A stretch of DNA of 60,779 nt, taken from contig JAKELU010000013.1 of assembly GCA_022760735.1 (NCBI GenBank), positions 535-61,313 on the forward strand, in the 5' to 3' direction. The position numbers were made by a program, and so were the translations under genes. Source of the stretch: Firmicutes bacterium FC7 (GTDB taxonomy: Bacteria > Bacillota > Clostridia > Tissierellales > Tissierellaceae). Below, one piece after another: positions 42,207 to 53,356 of the stretch. Position 1 is the stretch's first letter. The number at the start of each line of letters is the position of its first letter. The notes beneath the pieces are model-generated. The model was not told where the DNA came from. It searched no databases and was given only the letters and a program-made list of their open reading frames with translations.

Positions 42207-42235
42207 ATTCTAATACATGTATTTATCAAAGTCAA
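42207..42235 (-). promoter_or_regulatory. Promoter of rplM-rpsI
   Basis: TTGACT (42235-42230), a 17-bp spacer and TAGAAT (42212-42207). The -35 box overlaps the truA stop codon. Confidence 0.7.
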
Positions 42236-42981
42236 GACGTTTTTTGTGGATAATATACCTCTTCTAAATATAACCCTTGGGGTGGAACAGTAGGACCTGC
42301 ACAATGTCTGTCTTTAGCTTCTATTATCCTAGGTATTTCATCTGCTGAAATTTGATTGTTTCCAACTTTAAGCAGAGTTCCAACAATTATTCTAACCATA
42401 TATCTTAAAAAACTATCACCTTCAAGGGTAATATCTATAAATTCATTTAATTTTTGAATATCAATTTTGTAAATAGTTCTAATGGTAGTTTTAACCACAG
42501 AACCGCTACCCATAAAACTAACAAAGTCATGTGTTCCAATTAAGTACTTAGCAGCCTCTCTCATCTTATCTAGGTCCAAATTGTATTTATAGTGGTAACT
42601 ATAATTTCTGTAAAGCGGACGTGGCATTTCCCCATTATAGATTCTATATCTATATCTTTTCTTTACTGCATCAAATCTTGAATGAAAGTTCACATCTACT
42701 TCTTCTGATTCAATAATAGCTATATCCCCAGGAAGAATATTATTCAGTGCATATTTAAACTTCTCACCGGGAATTGTGGAATTTGTAAAAAAGTTAGCAA
42801 CTTGTCCTCGTGCATGGACTCCACTATCGGTTCTTCCTGATCCTATCAATTTAACTTCTTCCTTTGTCAACTCTTTAATAGCTTCTTCAAGCTTTTCTTG
42901 CACAGTAACAGCATTGTCCTGATTTTGCCATCCAGAATAATTAGTTCCATCATATTCAATCGTAAGCTTTATATTCTTCAT
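42232..42981 (-). CDS. truA: tRNA pseudouridine(38-40) synthase TruA
   Basis: The protein has 249 residues. The start IKLTIEYDGTNYSGWQNQ and the catalytic GSGRTDSGVHARGQVA (Asp in RTDSGVH) are intact, with FLRYMVRIIVGTLL near the end. It modifies uridines in the anticodon arm of tRNAs. It lies 7 bp after ecfT, so it belongs to the ecfA-ecfT transcript. Confidence 0.97.
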   Translation of the reverse strand: MKNIKLTIEYDGTNYSGWQNQDNAVTVQEKLEEAIKELTKEEVKLIGSGRTDSGVHARGQVANFFTNSTIPGEKFKYALNNILPGDIAIIESEEVDVNFHSRFDAVKKRYRYRIYNGEMPRPLYRNYSYHYKYNLDLDKMREAAKYLIGTHDFVSFMGSGSVVKTTIRTIYKIDIQKLNEFIDITLEGDSFLRYMVRIIVGTLLKVGNNQISADEIPRIIEAKDRHCAGPTVPPQGLYLEEVYYPQKTS

Positions 42982-42988
42982 ATTCCCT

Positions 42989-43786
42989 CTACATATACCT
43001 TGTAGATATTATTAACCCAAAGAAAACCAACATGGAAGTAAATATTACAATATCCTTCCTATCTAGCTTAAGGTCATTAAGTCTAGTTCTATGGTCTCCA
43101 CCACGATAACAGCGTGCCTCCATTGCAGTCGCTAATTCATCAGCTCTTCTAAAAGCATTTATAAATAAAGGCACGAGCAGTGGTACAAGGTTTTTAGCTC
43201 TATTTAGGATATTTCCAGATTCAAAATCGGCACCTCTTGCCATCTGTGCTTTCATAATCTTGTCTGTTTCTTCTAATAGTGTTGGTATAAATCTTAATGC
43301 AATAGTCATCATCATAGCTAATTCATGAGCAGGTAAACCTACTTTTTTAAAAGGAGAAAGAAGTTTTTCTATTCCATCAGTTAATGCTATAGGTGACGTT
43401 GTTAGAGTCAGCAAAGATGTACCAACAATAAGAAAAATTAGTCTCAAAGCCATAAATACAGCCGTACTAAGCCCCTCTTTAGTAACAGTTAAAGGTCCTA
43501 TGTTGAACAATACTTCGCCTTTAGTCATGAATATATTTATAGCAAAGGTAATTAGTATTATAAATATCAAGGGCTTAAGTCCCTTTAGGATAACTTTAAC
43601 AGGAAGACTTGCTACTTTAACTACCATACTTATAAATAATAAAATAAAAATATAAGGATAAAAGCTATTTATGAAAAAAAGAGAAGTTATAAAAAGTGCA
43701 ATGATTAAAATCTTTACCCTAGGGTCCAGCTTGTGTATTATTGAATCCCCAGGAAAATATTGTCCAATCGTTATATCTTTAAGCAT
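42989..43786 (-). CDS. ecfT: Energy-coupling factor transporter transmembrane protein EcfT
   Basis: The protein has 265 residues with about five hydrophobic segments and the coupling-helix motifs [12 protein letters not shown] and [10 protein letters not shown], whose Ala-Arg-Gly pattern contacts the two ATPases. It joins substrate-binding S components for vitamins or metals to EcfA1A2 in the membrane. It overlaps ecfA2 by 8 bp. No S component is in the window. Confidence 0.96.
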   Translation of the reverse strand: MLKDITIGQYFPGDSIIHKLDPRVKILIIALFITSLFFINSFYPYIFILLFISMVVKVASLPVKVILKGLKPLIFIILITFAINIFMTKGEVLFNIGPLTVTKEGLSTAVFMALRLIFLIVGTSLLTLTTSPIALTDGIEKLLSPFKKVGLPAHELAMMMTIALRFIPTLLEETDKIMKAQMARGADFESGNILNRAKNLVPLLVPLFINAFRRADELATAMEARCYRGGDHRTRLNDLKLDRKDIVIFTSMLVFFGLIISTRYM

Positions 43787-44642
43787 CTTTTTTTCTCCTT
43801 AAATATTTCATTAATTCTTCCTTTGCTTCCTCCACGGTTAATATATCATCTCTAACATCATTACCTTTTTCTTTAAATTTTCTCATAAAAGTAGTAATCT
43901 GAGGGACTCCTAGACCTATCTTTTCCAACTCAGAGGCTCTTTTAAATACCTCTCTAGTCTTATCATCCATTACCAGCTTACCTTTATCCATTACTAATAT
44001 CCTATTAACTAATTTTGCTACATCTTCCATGCTATGAGAAACTAATATAATGGTTATTCCTTCTTTCTCATAGAGCTTCTTTATTTCATTTAATATTTCA
44101 TCTCTTCCATTTGGATCTAGACCAGCTGTTGGTTCATCTAATACCAATACCTTAGGTTTCATAGCAATTACTCCAGCTATTGCAACCCTTCTTTTTTGAC
44201 CTCCACTTAATTCAAAAGGAGATCTATCCTTTAGGCTCTCGAAATCAAGACCTACGTCTTCCATAGCGTCTCTAACTCTTTTGTCAACTTCCTCATCACT
44301 TAACCCTAAATTTTTTGGACCAAAAGCAATATCTTTATATATGGTTTCCTCAAATAATTGGTGTTCTGGATATTGAAAAACCAAGCCTACTTTTTGTCTA
44401 ACTTCTTTTAGACTAACGCCCTTTTCATTGGTGTTTATTCCGTCAACAACAACACTCCCTGAAGTTGGTTTCATAAGTCCATTAAGATGCTGTACTAAGG
44501 TTGATTTGCCGGAGCCAGTGTGGCCAATAAGACCTATAAAATCCCCTTCATTTATTTGGAGATTTATATTATCCAAAGCCTTTTTTTCAAAGGGAGTGCC
44601 AGGACTATATATATAATTTACATCTTTAATATCTATTAACAT
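43779..44642 (-). CDS. ecfA2: ECF transporter ATPase EcfA2
   Basis: The protein has 287 residues: Walker [13 protein letters not shown]-loop [10 protein letters not shown], signature [13 protein letters not shown], Walker [13 protein letters not shown], switch His in [10 protein letters not shown]. It pairs with EcfA1 to power EcfT. It overlaps ecfA1 by 7 bp. Confidence 0.96.
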   Translation of the reverse strand: MLIDIKDVNYIYSPGTPFEKKALDNINLQINEGDFIGLIGHTGSGKSTLVQHLNGLMKPTSGSVVVDGINTNEKGVSLKEVRQKVGLVFQYPEHQLFEETIYKDIAFGPKNLGLSDEEVDKRVRDAMEDVGLDFESLKDRSPFELSGGQKRRVAIAGVIAMKPKVLVLDEPTAGLDPNGRDEILNEIKKLYEKEGITIILVSHSMEDVAKLVNRILVMDKGKLVMDDKTREVFKRASELEKIGLGVPQITTFMRKFKEKGNDVRDDILTVEEAKEELMKYLRRKKDA

Positions 44643-45472
44643 AATATATCAACCAGCTCCTCAACATTTAAAACATCATTTCTAATGTCAATTCCTTCTT
44701 TACGTAGCTCATAAACCAACTCAGTAACCTGTGGTACATCTAATCCTAGCTCCTTGACTCTATCTACCTGGCTAAATACTTCCCTAGGTGTGCCTTGTAG
44801 AACAATTTCTCCTTGTGACATAACCATTATTCTGTCAGCTTCTACAGCTTCATCCATATAATGAGTTATTAGTATTATTGTTTTACCCTCTTCCTTATTT
44901 AGCTTTTTAATTGTGTTCATTACCTCAAGTCTACCATTTGGATCAAGCATTGCAGTTGGCTCATCAAAAATAATACAATCAGGTTTCATAGCAAGAATTC
45001 CCGCTATTGCAACCCTTTGTTTTTGTCCTCCTGATAAAAGATGAGGTGCATGTTTTTTGTATTCTGACATTTCCACTAACTCTAGGGCTTCATCAACCCT
45101 CTTTCTTATTTCAGCAGGGGGAATGCCTAAATTTTCCGGTCCAAAAGCCACATCTTCTTCTACAATTGTAGCCACAAGTTGGTTGTCTGGATTCTGAAAT
45201 ACCATACCTGCTTTTGAGCGGATCTCCCATATATTTTCCTCATCTTTAGTATTCTTACCCATTACGTAAATATCGCCTTTTGTAGGCAAAATTAGACCAT
45301 TCATCATCTTTGCCATTGTCGATTTTCCTGAGCCATTATGACCTAATATTACAAGAAATTCACCTTTTTTTACCTCAAGACTAACGTTATTTACAGCAGT
45401 TAAAATACTATCATCTATATAGGACTTATACTCATATGTTACATTTTCTAATCTTATCATTACATCGTTCAT
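44636..45472 (-). CDS. ecfA1: ECF transporter ATPase EcfA1
   Basis: The protein has 278 residues: Walker [13 protein letters not shown]-loop [10 protein letters not shown], signature [13 protein letters not shown], Walker [12 protein letters not shown], His in [10 protein letters not shown]. It is the first gene of the ecf–truA group, after a gap of 258 bp from rplQ. Confidence 0.96.
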   Translation of the reverse strand: MNDVMIRLENVTYEYKSYIDDSILTAVNNVSLEVKKGEFLVILGHNGSGKSTMAKMMNGLILPTKGDIYVMGKNTKDEENIWEIRSKAGMVFQNPDNQLVATIVEEDVAFGPENLGIPPAEIRKRVDEALELVEMSEYKKHAPHLLSGGQKQRVAIAGILAMKPDCIIFDEPTAMLDPNGRLEVMNTIKKLNKEEGKTIILITHYMDEAVEADRIMVMSQGEIVLQGTPREVFSQVDRVKELGLDVPQVTELVYELRKEGIDIRNDVLNVEELVDILC

Positions 45473-45638
45473 CTTAATACCTCTTATTTCTGGGTTCTAT
45501 ATTACATAAACTAATATAACACATGACTAACCTTTTATCAATTGACAAACATTATCTTAATCTTAGAGTAATACGCAGTTTCGCAACTCAAATTTGTTCA
45601 CTCATTACCACTCGTGCAAATTTGGTGCTCATTGCGTT

Positions 45639-45678
45639 TGACCTACATCAATTCACTATCGTTCATTGTGTTAGGTCA
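45639..45678. repeat. Imperfect intergenic inverted repeat between rplQ and ecfA1
   Basis: TGACCTACATCAATTCA and TTCATTGTGTTAGGTCA form a long imperfect hairpin with no T run. It may be a dispersed palindromic repeat or an RNA structure. Next to it, on the rplQ side, GGGGATTAAG/GCTTAGTCCC could terminate the alpha operon. Confidence 0.45.
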
Positions 45679-45730
45679 TAAAACTAAAGGGACTAAGCTA
45701 AAACTTAATCCCCCTACCCTATAGTAATCT

Positions 45731-46072
45731 TTATACTAATTCTATTATAGCCATCTCTGCGCCATCACCACGGCGAGGACCAACTTTTAAAACCCTTGTA
45801 TAGCCACCATTTCTATCTGCATACTTAGGTCCGATTTCATCAAATAATTTTTTAACTACATCTTCATCATATACATATGCTAAAACTTGACGTCTAGCAT
45901 GTAAGTCTCCTCTTTTAGCTAAAGTTATCATCTTATCAGTCATTCTCTTTGTTTCTTTAGCTCTTGTTACAGTTGTTTCAATTCTACCACTTCTTAACAA
46001 AGATGTAACTAGATTTCTTAACATAGCTTTTCTATGATCTGTAGGGCGACCAAGCTTTCTTAGTGTTGTCAC
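45731..46072 (-). CDS. rplQ: 50S ribosomal protein L17
   Basis: The protein has 113 residues: [20 protein letters not shown] at the start and [11 protein letters not shown] at the end are typical. It is the last gene of the alpha operon, 23 bp after rpoA. Confidence 0.98.
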   Translation of the reverse strand: MTTLRKLGRPTDHRKAMLRNLVTSLLRSGRIETTVTRAKETKRMTDKMITLAKRGDLHARRQVLAYVYDEDVVKKLFDEIGPKYADRNGGYTRVLKVGPRRGDGAEMAIIELV

Positions 46073-46095
46073 ATTTATCCCTCCTTCATACCTAA

Positions 46096-47043
46096 CTACT
46101 CATCGCTTTTTCTAAGACTCAATCCTAATTCAGCAAGCTTTCTTTGTACTTCCTCAAGGGATTTTTTACCTAGGTTCCTTACTTTCATCATTTCCTCTTC
46201 TGTCTTCTGGGTTAATTCTTCTACTGTATTGATTGATGCTCTCTTTAAACAATTATAGCTTCTAACTGACAAGTCAAGTTCTTCAACTGTCATTTCTAGA
46301 ACCTTTTCTTTCTTGTCTTCTTCTTTCTCGACCATTATCTCTACATTATTAACATGATCAGTTAACCCAATAAAAAGATTTAAATGTTCTGTAAGTATTT
46401 TTGCCCCCAATGAAGTTGCTTCATCAGCATTTATAGTTCCATTTGTCCAGACCTCAAGTACTAGCTTATCGTAGTCTGTAATATTTCCTACTCTTGTATT
46501 TTCAACATTGTAGTTAACCTTTCTAACTGGTGTAAAAGAAGAATCAACAGGAATTACACCTACTTGTTGCCCTTCCCTTTTGTTCTTCTCAGCTACAACA
46601 TAGCCTCTACCCTTTACAAGTTCCATTTCAATATATAGTCTACCGTCTTCATTTACAGTAGCTATATGATGGTCCTTGTTAACAATTTCTACATCCAGGC
46701 CAGTAATTATGTCTCCAGCTGTTACTTCCTTTGGGCCTTCTACATCAATAAGTAATGTAACAGGCTCATCTGAATACATCTTAGCCGCTATTCCTTTGAT
46801 ATTTAAGATTATCTCTGGAACATCCTCTAATACACCTGGAATTGTTGAAAACTCATGTAAAACTCCTTGTATCTTAATAGAAGATACTGCAGCCCCTGGC
46901 AAAGAGGACAGCAATACTCTTCTTAAGGAGTTACCAAGCGTAGTTCCATAACCTCTCTCAAGAGGTTCTACAATGAATTTCCCGTAACTATTATCTTCGC
47001 TTAATTCTAGGATTTCTATTCTCGGTTTTTCAATTTCTATCAT
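46096..47043 (-). CDS. rpoA: RNA polymerase alpha subunit
   Basis: The protein has 315 residues. The N-terminal dimerisation domain has [20 protein letters not shown]; the C-terminal domain has [25 protein letters not shown] and contacts promoter elements and activators. Length and domain plan are normal. Confidence 0.98.
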   Translation of the reverse strand: MIEIEKPRIEILELSEDNSYGKFIVEPLERGYGTTLGNSLRRVLLSSLPGAAVSSIKIQGVLHEFSTIPGVLEDVPEIILNIKGIAAKMYSDEPVTLLIDVEGPKEVTAGDIITGLDVEIVNKDHHIATVNEDGRLYIEMELVKGRGYVVAEKNKREGQQVGVIPVDSSFTPVRKVNYNVENTRVGNITDYDKLVLEVWTNGTINADEATSLGAKILTEHLNLFIGLTDHVNNVEIMVEKEEDKKEKVLEMTVEELDLSVRSYNCLKRASINTVEELTQKTEEEMMKVRNLGKKSLEEVQRKLAELGLSLRKSDE

Positions 47044-47107
47044 TAAAATTAACCCTCCTTGACATATTGGTTAATAAAAGGACGAGGGCAACTGATACAG
47101 TTATCTA

Positions 47108-47728
47108 TTATTTAGAATATAACTCAACGATTAAGTGTTCTTCAATTGGTAAATCTATATCTTCTCTAGTTGGTTCAGCTACTATTGTACCTTTTAATTG
47201 TTCTAAATCAATATTTAACCAGGATACAGTATTCCCATTATGATTTTCCACTAATGATTTGAATTTATCAGTACTCCTACTCTTTTCTTTAACTTGAATA
47301 ACATCTCCAACTGTTGTCAAAAGTGAAGGTATATTTACTTTTGCTCCATTTAATGTAAAATGACCATGCACTATTAATTGTCTAGCTTCTGCTCTTGATG
47401 CAGCTAATCCCATTCTATATACTACATTGTCTAATCTTAATTCAAGGATTTTTAACAGGTTTTCACCAGTTACACCCTTCATCTTATCTGCCATGTTATA
47501 GTATTTATACATTTGAGATTCAGAAATTCCATAAAATCTACGAACTTTTTGTTTTTCTCTTAATTGCATTCCATATTCTGTATTTTTCTTTCTTGATTGT
47601 CCGTGTTGTCCAGGTGCAAAGTTTCTCTTAGTTATTGCACATTTGTCAGTATAACATCTGTCTCCTTTTAAGAATAACTTTTGACCTTCTCTACGGCACA
47701 ATCTACATACAGGTCCTGTATATCTCAT
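47108..47728 (-). CDS. rpsD: 30S ribosomal protein S4 (zinc-binding type)
   Basis: The protein has 206 residues. The N terminus has CRLCRREG...CYTDKCA, a four-cysteine zinc site, followed by the S4 RNA-binding domain ([19 protein letters not shown]). In many bacteria S4 is also a regulator of its own operon. Confidence 0.98.
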   Translation of the reverse strand: MRYTGPVCRLCRREGQKLFLKGDRCYTDKCAITKRNFAPGQHGQSRKKNTEYGMQLREKQKVRRFYGISESQMYKYYNMADKMKGVTGENLLKILELRLDNVVYRMGLAASRAEARQLIVHGHFTLNGAKVNIPSLLTTVGDVIQVKEKSRSTDKFKSLVENHNGNTVSWLNIDLEQLKGTIVAEPTREDIDLPIEEHLIVELYSK

Positions 47729-47746
47729 CTATTTTTGCACCTCCTA

Positions 47747-48145
47747 TTAAACTCTTCTACGTTTTGGTGGTCTACAACCATTATGTGGGATTGGAGTAAC
47801 ATCTTTAATCATACTCACTTCTAATCCTGTTGCTTGAAGTGATCTAATTGCAGCTTCTCTTCCTGATCCTGGTCCCTTAACATAAACTTCTACGCTCTTT
47901 AGACCATGTTCCATTGCTTTTTTAGCTGCTTCTTCAGCTGCTTGTTGTGCGGCATAAGGAGTAGATTTTCTAGAACCTCTAAATCCTAATTGTCCGGCAC
48001 TAGCCCATGATATAACATTACCTTGCATATCAGTTAATGTTACCATTGTGTTATTAAAGGATGATGAGATATGAGCTTGACCTCTCTCTACATTCTTACG
48101 TTCTCTTCTTCTAACACGAGTTGCTTTACCTTTCTTAGCTACCAT
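47747..48145 (-). CDS. rpsK: 30S ribosomal protein S11
   Basis: The protein has 132 residues with [20 protein letters not shown] and the C-terminal [17 protein letters not shown]. Start and spacing (18 bp after rpsM) are normal. Confidence 0.98.
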   Translation of the reverse strand: MVAKKGKATRVRRRERKNVERGQAHISSSFNNTMVTLTDMQGNVISWASAGQLGFRGSRKSTPYAAQQAAEEAAKKAMEHGLKSVEVYVKGPGSGREAAIRSLQATGLEVSMIKDVTPIPHNGCRPPKRRRV

Positions 48146-48163
48146 TACGTTTCCCTCCTTTAC

Positions 48164-48526
48164 CTACTTCTTCTTTGCAGCAAGTCTCTTAGGACCTTTT
48201 CTAGTTCTTGCATTTGTCTTCGTTCTCTGACCTCTAACTGGAAGTCCTCTTCTGTGTCTCATTCCTCTATAACAGTTTATTTCTTTTAATCTCTTTATGT
48301 TTAAAGCTATATCTCTTCTTAAGTCACCTTCCACGTGATAAGTGTCGATAACAGCTCTTAAGTTTGCTACTTCAGCTTCAGTTAAATCTTTTACTCTTGT
48401 ATCTTTATTAACTCCAGCTTTTTCAAGAATTTCATTAGCTCTAGCTCTACCTATACCAAAGATATAAGTTAAACCAATTTCAACTCTTTTATCTCTTGGT
48501 AAGTCAACACCTGCTATTCTAGCCAT
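48164..48526 (-). CDS. rpsM: 30S ribosomal protein S13
   Basis: The protein has about 120 residues: [20 protein letters not shown] at the start and [15 protein letters not shown] at the end. The ATG at 48526 with AGGAGG upstream gives the standard MARIAG start; a frame four codons longer is unlikely. Confidence 0.97.
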   Translation of the reverse strand: MARIAGVDLPRDKRVEIGLTYIFGIGRARANEILEKAGVNKDTRVKDLTEAEVANLRAVIDTYHVEGDLRRDIALNIKRLKEINCYRGMRHRRGLPVRGQRTKTNARTRKGPKRLAAKKK

Positions 48527-48576
48527 TAGCGTGTACACCTCCTATTTTATCATGCACCAAATATACGAATCATTAA

Positions 48577-48690
48577 TTAACCTTGTTTTTGCTTGTGTTT
48601 AGGATTTTCACATATAACCATTACTTTTCCGTGTCTCTTAATGATCTTGCATTTTTCACACATCTTTTTTACTGATGGTCTAACCTTCAT
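48577..48690 (-). CDS. rpmJ: 50S ribosomal protein L36
   Basis: The protein has 37 residues: [20 protein letters not shown] and a second pair CENPKH complete the Cys3-His zinc site. A GGAGGG ribosome site lies upstream. It lies between infA and rpsM, its usual place. Confidence 0.97.
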   Translation of the reverse strand: MKVRPSVKKMCEKCKIIKRHGKVMVICENPKHKQKQG

Positions 48691-48707
48691 TGATAATCCC
48701 TCCTATG

Positions 48708-48926
48708 CTACTTGTTTCGCCAGGTAATTCTGCCTTTAGTTAAATCGTAGGGCGATAGTTCAACTGTTACTGTATCTCCAGGAAGAATTCTAATGTAGTT
48801 CATTCTTAGCTTCCCAGAAATATGGGCTAAAATCTCGTGACCATTCTCAAGTCTTACTTTAAATATCGCGTTAGGTAAAGCATCAACAACTTTGCCTTCC
48901 ACTTCTATTACATCTTCTTTAGCCAT
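48708..48926 (-). CDS. infA: Translation initiation factor IF-1
   Basis: The protein has 72 residues, the usual length, from the ATG at 48926: [19 protein letters not shown] and ending [12 protein letters not shown]. The frame extends upstream to a TTG that overlaps the AGGAGG, so it is not the start. IF-1 sits in the ribosomal A site during initiation. Confidence 0.97.
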   Translation of the reverse strand: MAKEDVIEVEGKVVDALPNAIFKVRLENGHEILAHISGKLRMNYIRILPGDTVTVELSPYDLTKGRITWRNK

Positions 48927-48956
48927 TCGGTAATCGAACCTCCTGTTCAAACGGAT

Positions 48957-49241
48957 TTAGACACTCTTCTTATTAAAGGGCTCTAAAATTCTTCTAACGT
49001 ACGCATCGTTAAACTTCGAAGTATCTCCCTCATTCTTCTTAAAATCCGGAAATACGGTATTATATACAATTAGATGTTTAACATTCTTCTTTTTTGGATT
49101 GTTTAGCTTTCTTAGATCACCATCGACAACTAACACAAACTGTTCATCGATAATTTCATAAATCAAGAAAGCTCTTCCACTATCCCGACCAGCTCTTGAC
49201 TTAACCACCTGCCCAACTTTTAAATTGTTAGTTAAATCCAT
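48957..49241 (-). CDS. KOW-domain RNA-binding protein (L14e/L6e/L27e-like)
   Basis: The protein has about 94 residues from the ATG at 49241 (AAGGAG upstream). The KOW pattern is KVGQVVKSRAGRDSGRAFLI, followed by a lysine/asparagine-rich middle. Clostridia commonly carry this gene between map and infA. Here it follows adk directly with no map gene. It probably binds rRNA or mRNA; its exact role is unknown. Confidence 0.9.
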   Translation of the reverse strand: MDLTNNLKVGQVVKSRAGRDSGRAFLIYEIIDEQFVLVVDGDLRKLNNPKKKNVKHLIVYNTVFPDFKKNEGDTSKFNDAYVRRILEPFNKKSV

Positions 49242-49288
49242 TATACCCACTCCTTATGGTTATACCGAGCCGCGCTTGTATAAATTGT

Positions 49289-49933
49289 TTACTTTCCTAA
49301 AGCTTCAACTATTGTGTCAAAAATATCATCTATCGGTTTAGTGCCATCAATATTGAGTATTAACCCCTTTTCTTGATAATAATCAATTAAAGGTTGAGTT
49401 TGTTCAAAATATACATTTATACGAGTTCTAACCGTTTCTTCAACGTCATCGTCTCTTTGAAATAGTGGAGAGTCGTCTTTATCACATTTACCTTCGACCT
49501 TTGGTGGATTAAACTTGATGTGATAAGTTGCACCACATTCCTTACAAATTCTTCTTCCAATTGCTCTCTCAATTAATGTATTGCTATCCGCATCAATATT
49601 GATTACTTTGTCAAGTTTTAATCCCATAGAGGAAAGCTCAGCATCTAGTGCTTCAGCCTGATTAACTGTCCTTGGGAAACCATCTAATAGAAATCCATTA
49701 GCACAGTCATCCTTAGTCAGTCTATCTTTAACAATAGAAACTACTAATTCATCAGGAACTAGTAATCCTTTATCCATATATTCTTTGGCCTTCTTACCAA
49801 GATCTGTGCCTTCCTTGATATTTGCTCTAAATATATCTCCAGTTGAAATATGAGGAATATTATATTTCTTTACTATAGCTGATGCTTGAGTACCTTTCCC
49901 CGCTCCAGGAGGACCTAAAAGTACCAATCTCAT
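49289..49933 (-). CDS. adk: Adenylate kinase (zinc-LID type)
   Basis: The protein has 214 residues: P-loop [26 protein letters not shown], and a LID with CKECG...CDKDD, giving a Cys3-Asp zinc site as in Gram-positive enzymes. It balances ATP, ADP and AMP. It lies 18 bp after secY. Confidence 0.98.
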   Translation of the reverse strand: MRLVLLGPPGAGKGTQASAIVKKYNIPHISTGDIFRANIKEGTDLGKKAKEYMDKGLLVPDELVVSIVKDRLTKDDCANGFLLDGFPRTVNQAEALDAELSSMGLKLDKVINIDADSNTLIERAIGRRICKECGATYHIKFNPPKVEGKCDKDDSPLFQRDDDVEETVRTRINVYFEQTQPLIDYYQEKGLILNIDGTKPIDDIFDTIVEALGK

Positions 49934-49951
49934 TTATATCATCTCCTATAG

Positions 49952-51226
49952 CTATTTTAAGAAGCCTTTGTAATGTCTCATTAACATTTGAGCTTCTAAT
50001 TGTTTTACTGTCTCCAATGCAACTCCAACTACGATTATAATTGCAGTTCCACCAAAATTTACATTCATTCCGAATATCTTAGAAAGTATTATAGGTAAAA
50101 TTGAAAGTACTGCTAATGCCAATCCACCTACAATTACTACCCTATTTACAACTTTCGCTAAATAATCTGATGTTGGTCTTCCTGGTCTAATACCTGGAAT
50201 AAACCCACCATTTTGTTGTAAGTTCTTCGCATATTCAACTGTATTAAATTGAATAGCTGTATAGAAATAAGTGAAGAAAATAATCAATAATATATTTAAG
50301 ATTGAATAAATCCAAACCCCAACTGAACCTTGTGGTGTTAGGTATTTAGTTATCCAACTTGATACTCCACCTTTAGTGAATAATGCTATGGTTTGTGGAA
50401 GTGAAAGTAATGATGATGAGAAAATAACTGGCATAACACCTGACATAAGAACTTTAACAGGTATATGTGTACTTTGACCACCATACATTTTTCTTCCTAC
50501 TACTCTCTTTGCATATTGCACTGTAATTCTTCTTTCACCTTCTTGAATTGCTATGACTGCTGCTATTATAATTAATGCAATTATTGCAAAGATTGCATAT
50601 TTTACTATATACATAGCATCCATTCTCATTAAATAAAATGCGCTTATAACTTGTTTAGGTAATGCAGAAATTATACCTATAAAGATTATTAGGGAAATAC
50701 CATTTCCTATACCCTTTTCGGTAATTAGCTCTCCCAACCACATCAAAAATGCTGTTCCAGCTACCATAGAAATTATGACTATGATTGTTTGAAGTCCATT
50801 AGTTGTTTCTAATGCTTGACTAAATAATCCAAATGTATATCCAACAGCTTGAATAGTTGCTAATACTATCGCTCCATATTTAGTATATTGAGCAATCTTT
50901 TTACTTCCTTCCTCACCTTGCTTTGCTATCTCTTCTAGTGAAGGAATTGCAATTGTTAAAAGTTGAATAACTATTGAAGCAGTAATATATGGATATATAT
51001 TAGTCGCAAATATACTAAAGTTACTAAAAGTACCTCCAGCCATCAAGTCTAGGAATTGTAGCAATCCACCTTGATTAGCTTCAAATATTGCTCTTATAGC
51101 GTCCTTATTCATATATGGTACTGGTATAGCAGAACCAAGTCTGAACACCAATAACATTAGTAATGTAAAAACCATTTTCTTTCTAATTTCCGGTATTCCC
51201 CAAGCATTTCTTAAGGTTGAAAGCAT
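49952..51226 (-). CDS. secY: Preprotein translocase subunit SecY
   Basis: The protein has 424 residues with ten hydrophobic segments. The plug region follows LLQFLDLMAGG, and the cytosolic loops hold QYAKRVVGRKMYGGQ and GIRPGRPTSDYL. It forms the membrane channel for protein export. Its start directly follows the rplO stop. Confidence 0.98.
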   Translation of the reverse strand: MLSTLRNAWGIPEIRKKMVFTLLMLLVFRLGSAIPVPYMNKDAIRAIFEANQGGLLQFLDLMAGGTFSNFSIFATNIYPYITASIVIQLLTIAIPSLEEIAKQGEEGSKKIAQYTKYGAIVLATIQAVGYTFGLFSQALETTNGLQTIIVIISMVAGTAFLMWLGELITEKGIGNGISLIIFIGIISALPKQVISAFYLMRMDAMYIVKYAIFAIIALIIIAAVIAIQEGERRITVQYAKRVVGRKMYGGQSTHIPVKVLMSGVMPVIFSSSLLSLPQTIALFTKGGVSSWITKYLTPQGSVGVWIYSILNILLIIFFTYFYTAIQFNTVEYAKNLQQNGGFIPGIRPGRPTSDYLAKVVNRVVIVGGLALAVLSILPIILSKIFGMNVNFGGTAIIIVVGVALETVKQLEAQMLMRHYKGFLK

Positions 51227-51676
51227 TTATATCACCTCAACCTTTCCCCCTGCAGCTTCAATTTTCTCAGCAGCAGTCTTACTAAATTTTTGAGCTTGAA
51301 CAGTTAGTTTAACTGTTAATTCTCCATCACCTAAGATTTTAATACCATCTTTAGCTTTAGCTCTTTTTACTATTCCTTCGCTAAATAGAAGCTCAGGTGT
51401 TACTACAGTGCCGTCCTCAAATCTATTTAAATCCTCAACATTTATTGTTGCGTATACTTTTGAGAAATTATTAGTAAATCCACGCTTTGGTAATCTTCTA
51501 AATAGTGGCATCTGACCTCCTTCAAACCCTGGTCTTACTCCACCGCCTGATCTTGCTTTTTGACCTTTGTGTCCTCTACCTGATGTTTTACCAAGGCCTG
51601 AACCTATACCTCTACCTAATCTCTTTCTAGGTTGAACACCGCCACCTTCGTTTGGTCTTAACTCATGTAATTTCAT
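51227..51676 (-). CDS. rplO: 50S ribosomal protein L15
   Basis: The protein has 149 residues: [12 protein letters not shown], then a glycine/arginine-rich [19 protein letters not shown] and [20 protein letters not shown]. It is coupled tightly to secY. Confidence 0.98.
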   Translation of the reverse strand: MKLHELRPNEGGGVQPRKRLGRGIGSGLGKTSGRGHKGQKARSGGGVRPGFEGGQMPLFRRLPKRGFTNNFSKVYATINVEDLNRFEDGTVVTPELLFSEGIVKRAKAKDGIKILGDGELTVKLTVQAQKFSKTAAEKIEAAGGKVEVI

Positions 51677-51693
51677 TGGTACACCTCCCTTTA

Positions 51694-51870
51694 CTAATCT
51701 ATGACATCAACCATGTAGTTTACTTGATGTATCATACCTCTTATTTGAGGGGTATCATTCTTTTCCACTACTTGACCGATCTTCTTTAATCCAAGAGCTT
51801 GGATAACTTTTCTATGGTTTTCAGGTTTACCTATAAAACTTTTAACCAATTTAATCTTGATCTTAGCCAT
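51694..51870 (-). CDS. rpmD: 50S ribosomal protein L30
   Basis: The protein has 58 residues: [20 protein letters not shown], then [20 protein letters not shown] and a final MVDVID. It fills the gap between rpsE and rplO, its usual place. An AGGGGGG ribosome site lies upstream. Confidence 0.97.
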   Translation of the reverse strand: MAKIKIKLVKSFIGKPENHRKVIQALGLKKIGQVVEKNDTPQIRGMIHQVNYMVDVID

Positions 51871-51881
51871 GCAAATCCCCC

Positions 51882-52388
51882 CTAACCTAATATTTCTTCT
51901 ACTGTTTTTCCTCTTAATTTAGCAACGTCTTCAGCTCTCTTTAATCCTTTTAAAGCCTCAATCGTAGCGTTAACTACATTTCTTGGGTTGTTTGAACCTA
52001 ATGATTTAGTTCTAATATCTCTAATGCCTACAAGCTCACATACGGCACGAACTGCTCCACCAGCTATAACTCCAGTACCTTCCTTAGATGGCTTTAGTAA
52101 TACTCTACCAGCACCATAAATTCCAGTAACTTCATGAGGTATAGTTGTGCCAACCAGTGGAACCTCTATTACATGCTTTTTAGCGTCTTGAACTGCTTTT
52201 CTAATTGCCTCTGGAACTTCAGCTGCCTTAGCCATACCAACTCCAACATGGCCATTTTCATCACCAACAACTACCAGAGCGCTAAATCTAAAGTTTCTAC
52301 CGCCTTTTACTACTTTAGTTATACGATTTATATTAACAACTCTCTCTTGTAAATCTAATTCACTTGCATCGATGTATTGACGTTCCAT
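51882..52388 (-). CDS. rpsE: 30S ribosomal protein S5
   Basis: The protein has 168 residues from the ATG at 52388, behind [30 protein letters not shown] and [14 protein letters not shown]-like loops. The 15 upstream codons of the open frame overlap rplR and are not likely used. Confidence 0.97.
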   Translation of the reverse strand: MERQYIDASELDLQERVVNINRITKVVKGGRNFRFSALVVVGDENGHVGVGMAKAAEVPEAIRKAVQDAKKHVIEVPLVGTTIPHEVTGIYGAGRVLLKPSKEGTGVIAGGAVRAVCELVGIRDIRTKSLGSNNPRNVVNATIEALKGLKRAEDVAKLRGKTVEEILG

Positions 52389-52404
52389 TTTCTCCCTCCT
52401 TCTA

Positions 52405-52767
52405 TTAGAATTTAAGTCCTGCTTCTCTTGCACTTTCCGCTAGTTCTTTAATTCTTCCGTGGTAGATATATCCACCTCTATCAAATACTACTTCCTTGAT
52501 TCCCTTTTCTAGAGCTCTTTTTGCAACTAATTCACCAACGAATCTAGAAGCTTCTTTATTCTTAGTAGAAGTAAGGTCTGCGGATTTATCCAAAGTAGAA
52601 GCTGAAACTAAAGTGTGACCTGCAACATCATCTATTATTTGAGCATAAATATGGTTACTGCTTCTATATACACAAAGTCTTGGCTTTTCAGCAGTTCCAA
52701 ATATTTTTTTCCTTACTCTTTTATGTCTTGCAATTCTATTTTCATTTTTGTTTACTTTTTTAAACAC
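52405..52767 (-). CDS. rplR: 50S ribosomal protein L18
   Basis: The protein has 120 residues: [20 protein letters not shown] and the end [20 protein letters not shown] are typical. It binds 5S rRNA. Confidence 0.98.
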   Translation of the reverse strand: MFKKVNKNENRIARHKRVRKKIFGTAEKPRLCVYRSSNHIYAQIIDDVAGHTLVSASTLDKSADLTSTKNKEASRFVGELVAKRALEKGIKEVVFDRGGYIYHGRIKELAESAREAGLKF

Positions 52768-52783
52768 CCTTTTTCACTCCCCT

Positions 52784-53323
52784 CTACTTACCAGTCTTAC
52801 CAACCTTACGTCTTACAACTTCATCTTCGTATCTAATTCCTTTACCTTTGTAAGGTTCAGGTCTTCTCCAATCTCTAATCTTTGAAGCATAACTACCAAC
52901 TAATTGTTTATCTATACCTTTAACAACAATCTTGTTTGGCGCTGGTACTTCAACTTCAATACCTGCTGGATCTTCCATTTCAACTGGATGTGAGAATCCT
53001 AAAGTTAGTACTAATTTCTTACCTTGTTTTGCAGCTCTATATCCAGTACCAACTATTTCTAAAGTTTTAGAATATCCTTCAGTTACACCAGTTATCATGT
53101 TAGCAATTAAAGTTCTAGTTAGACCATGTAAAGATTTGTGCTTCTTATCATCTGATGGTCTAGCTACTGTTAATTCACCATTATCTATTTTAATCTCCAT
53201 TTCTGGATTTAATTGTTGCGTTAATTGACCCTTTGGTCCTTTTACCTCAATGAAGTTTTTGTCATTAATTTTAACTTCAACTCCACTAGGAATAGTAATT
53301 GGTTTCAATCCTATTCTTGACAT
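52784..53323 (-). CDS. rplF: 50S ribosomal protein L6
   Basis: The protein has 179 residues: [18 protein letters not shown] and the end [20 protein letters not shown]. Two L6 folds of normal length. Confidence 0.98.
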   Translation of the reverse strand: MSRIGLKPITIPSGVEVKINDKNFIEVKGPKGQLTQQLNPEMEIKIDNGELTVARPSDDKKHKSLHGLTRTLIANMITGVTEGYSKTLEIVGTGYRAAKQGKKLVLTLGFSHPVEMEDPAGIEVEVPAPNKIVVKGIDKQLVGSYASKIRDWRRPEPYKGKGIRYEDEVVRRKVGKTGK

Positions 53324-53356
53324 GAGTGCACCTCCTGTTCCTTTAATCTAGTTATA

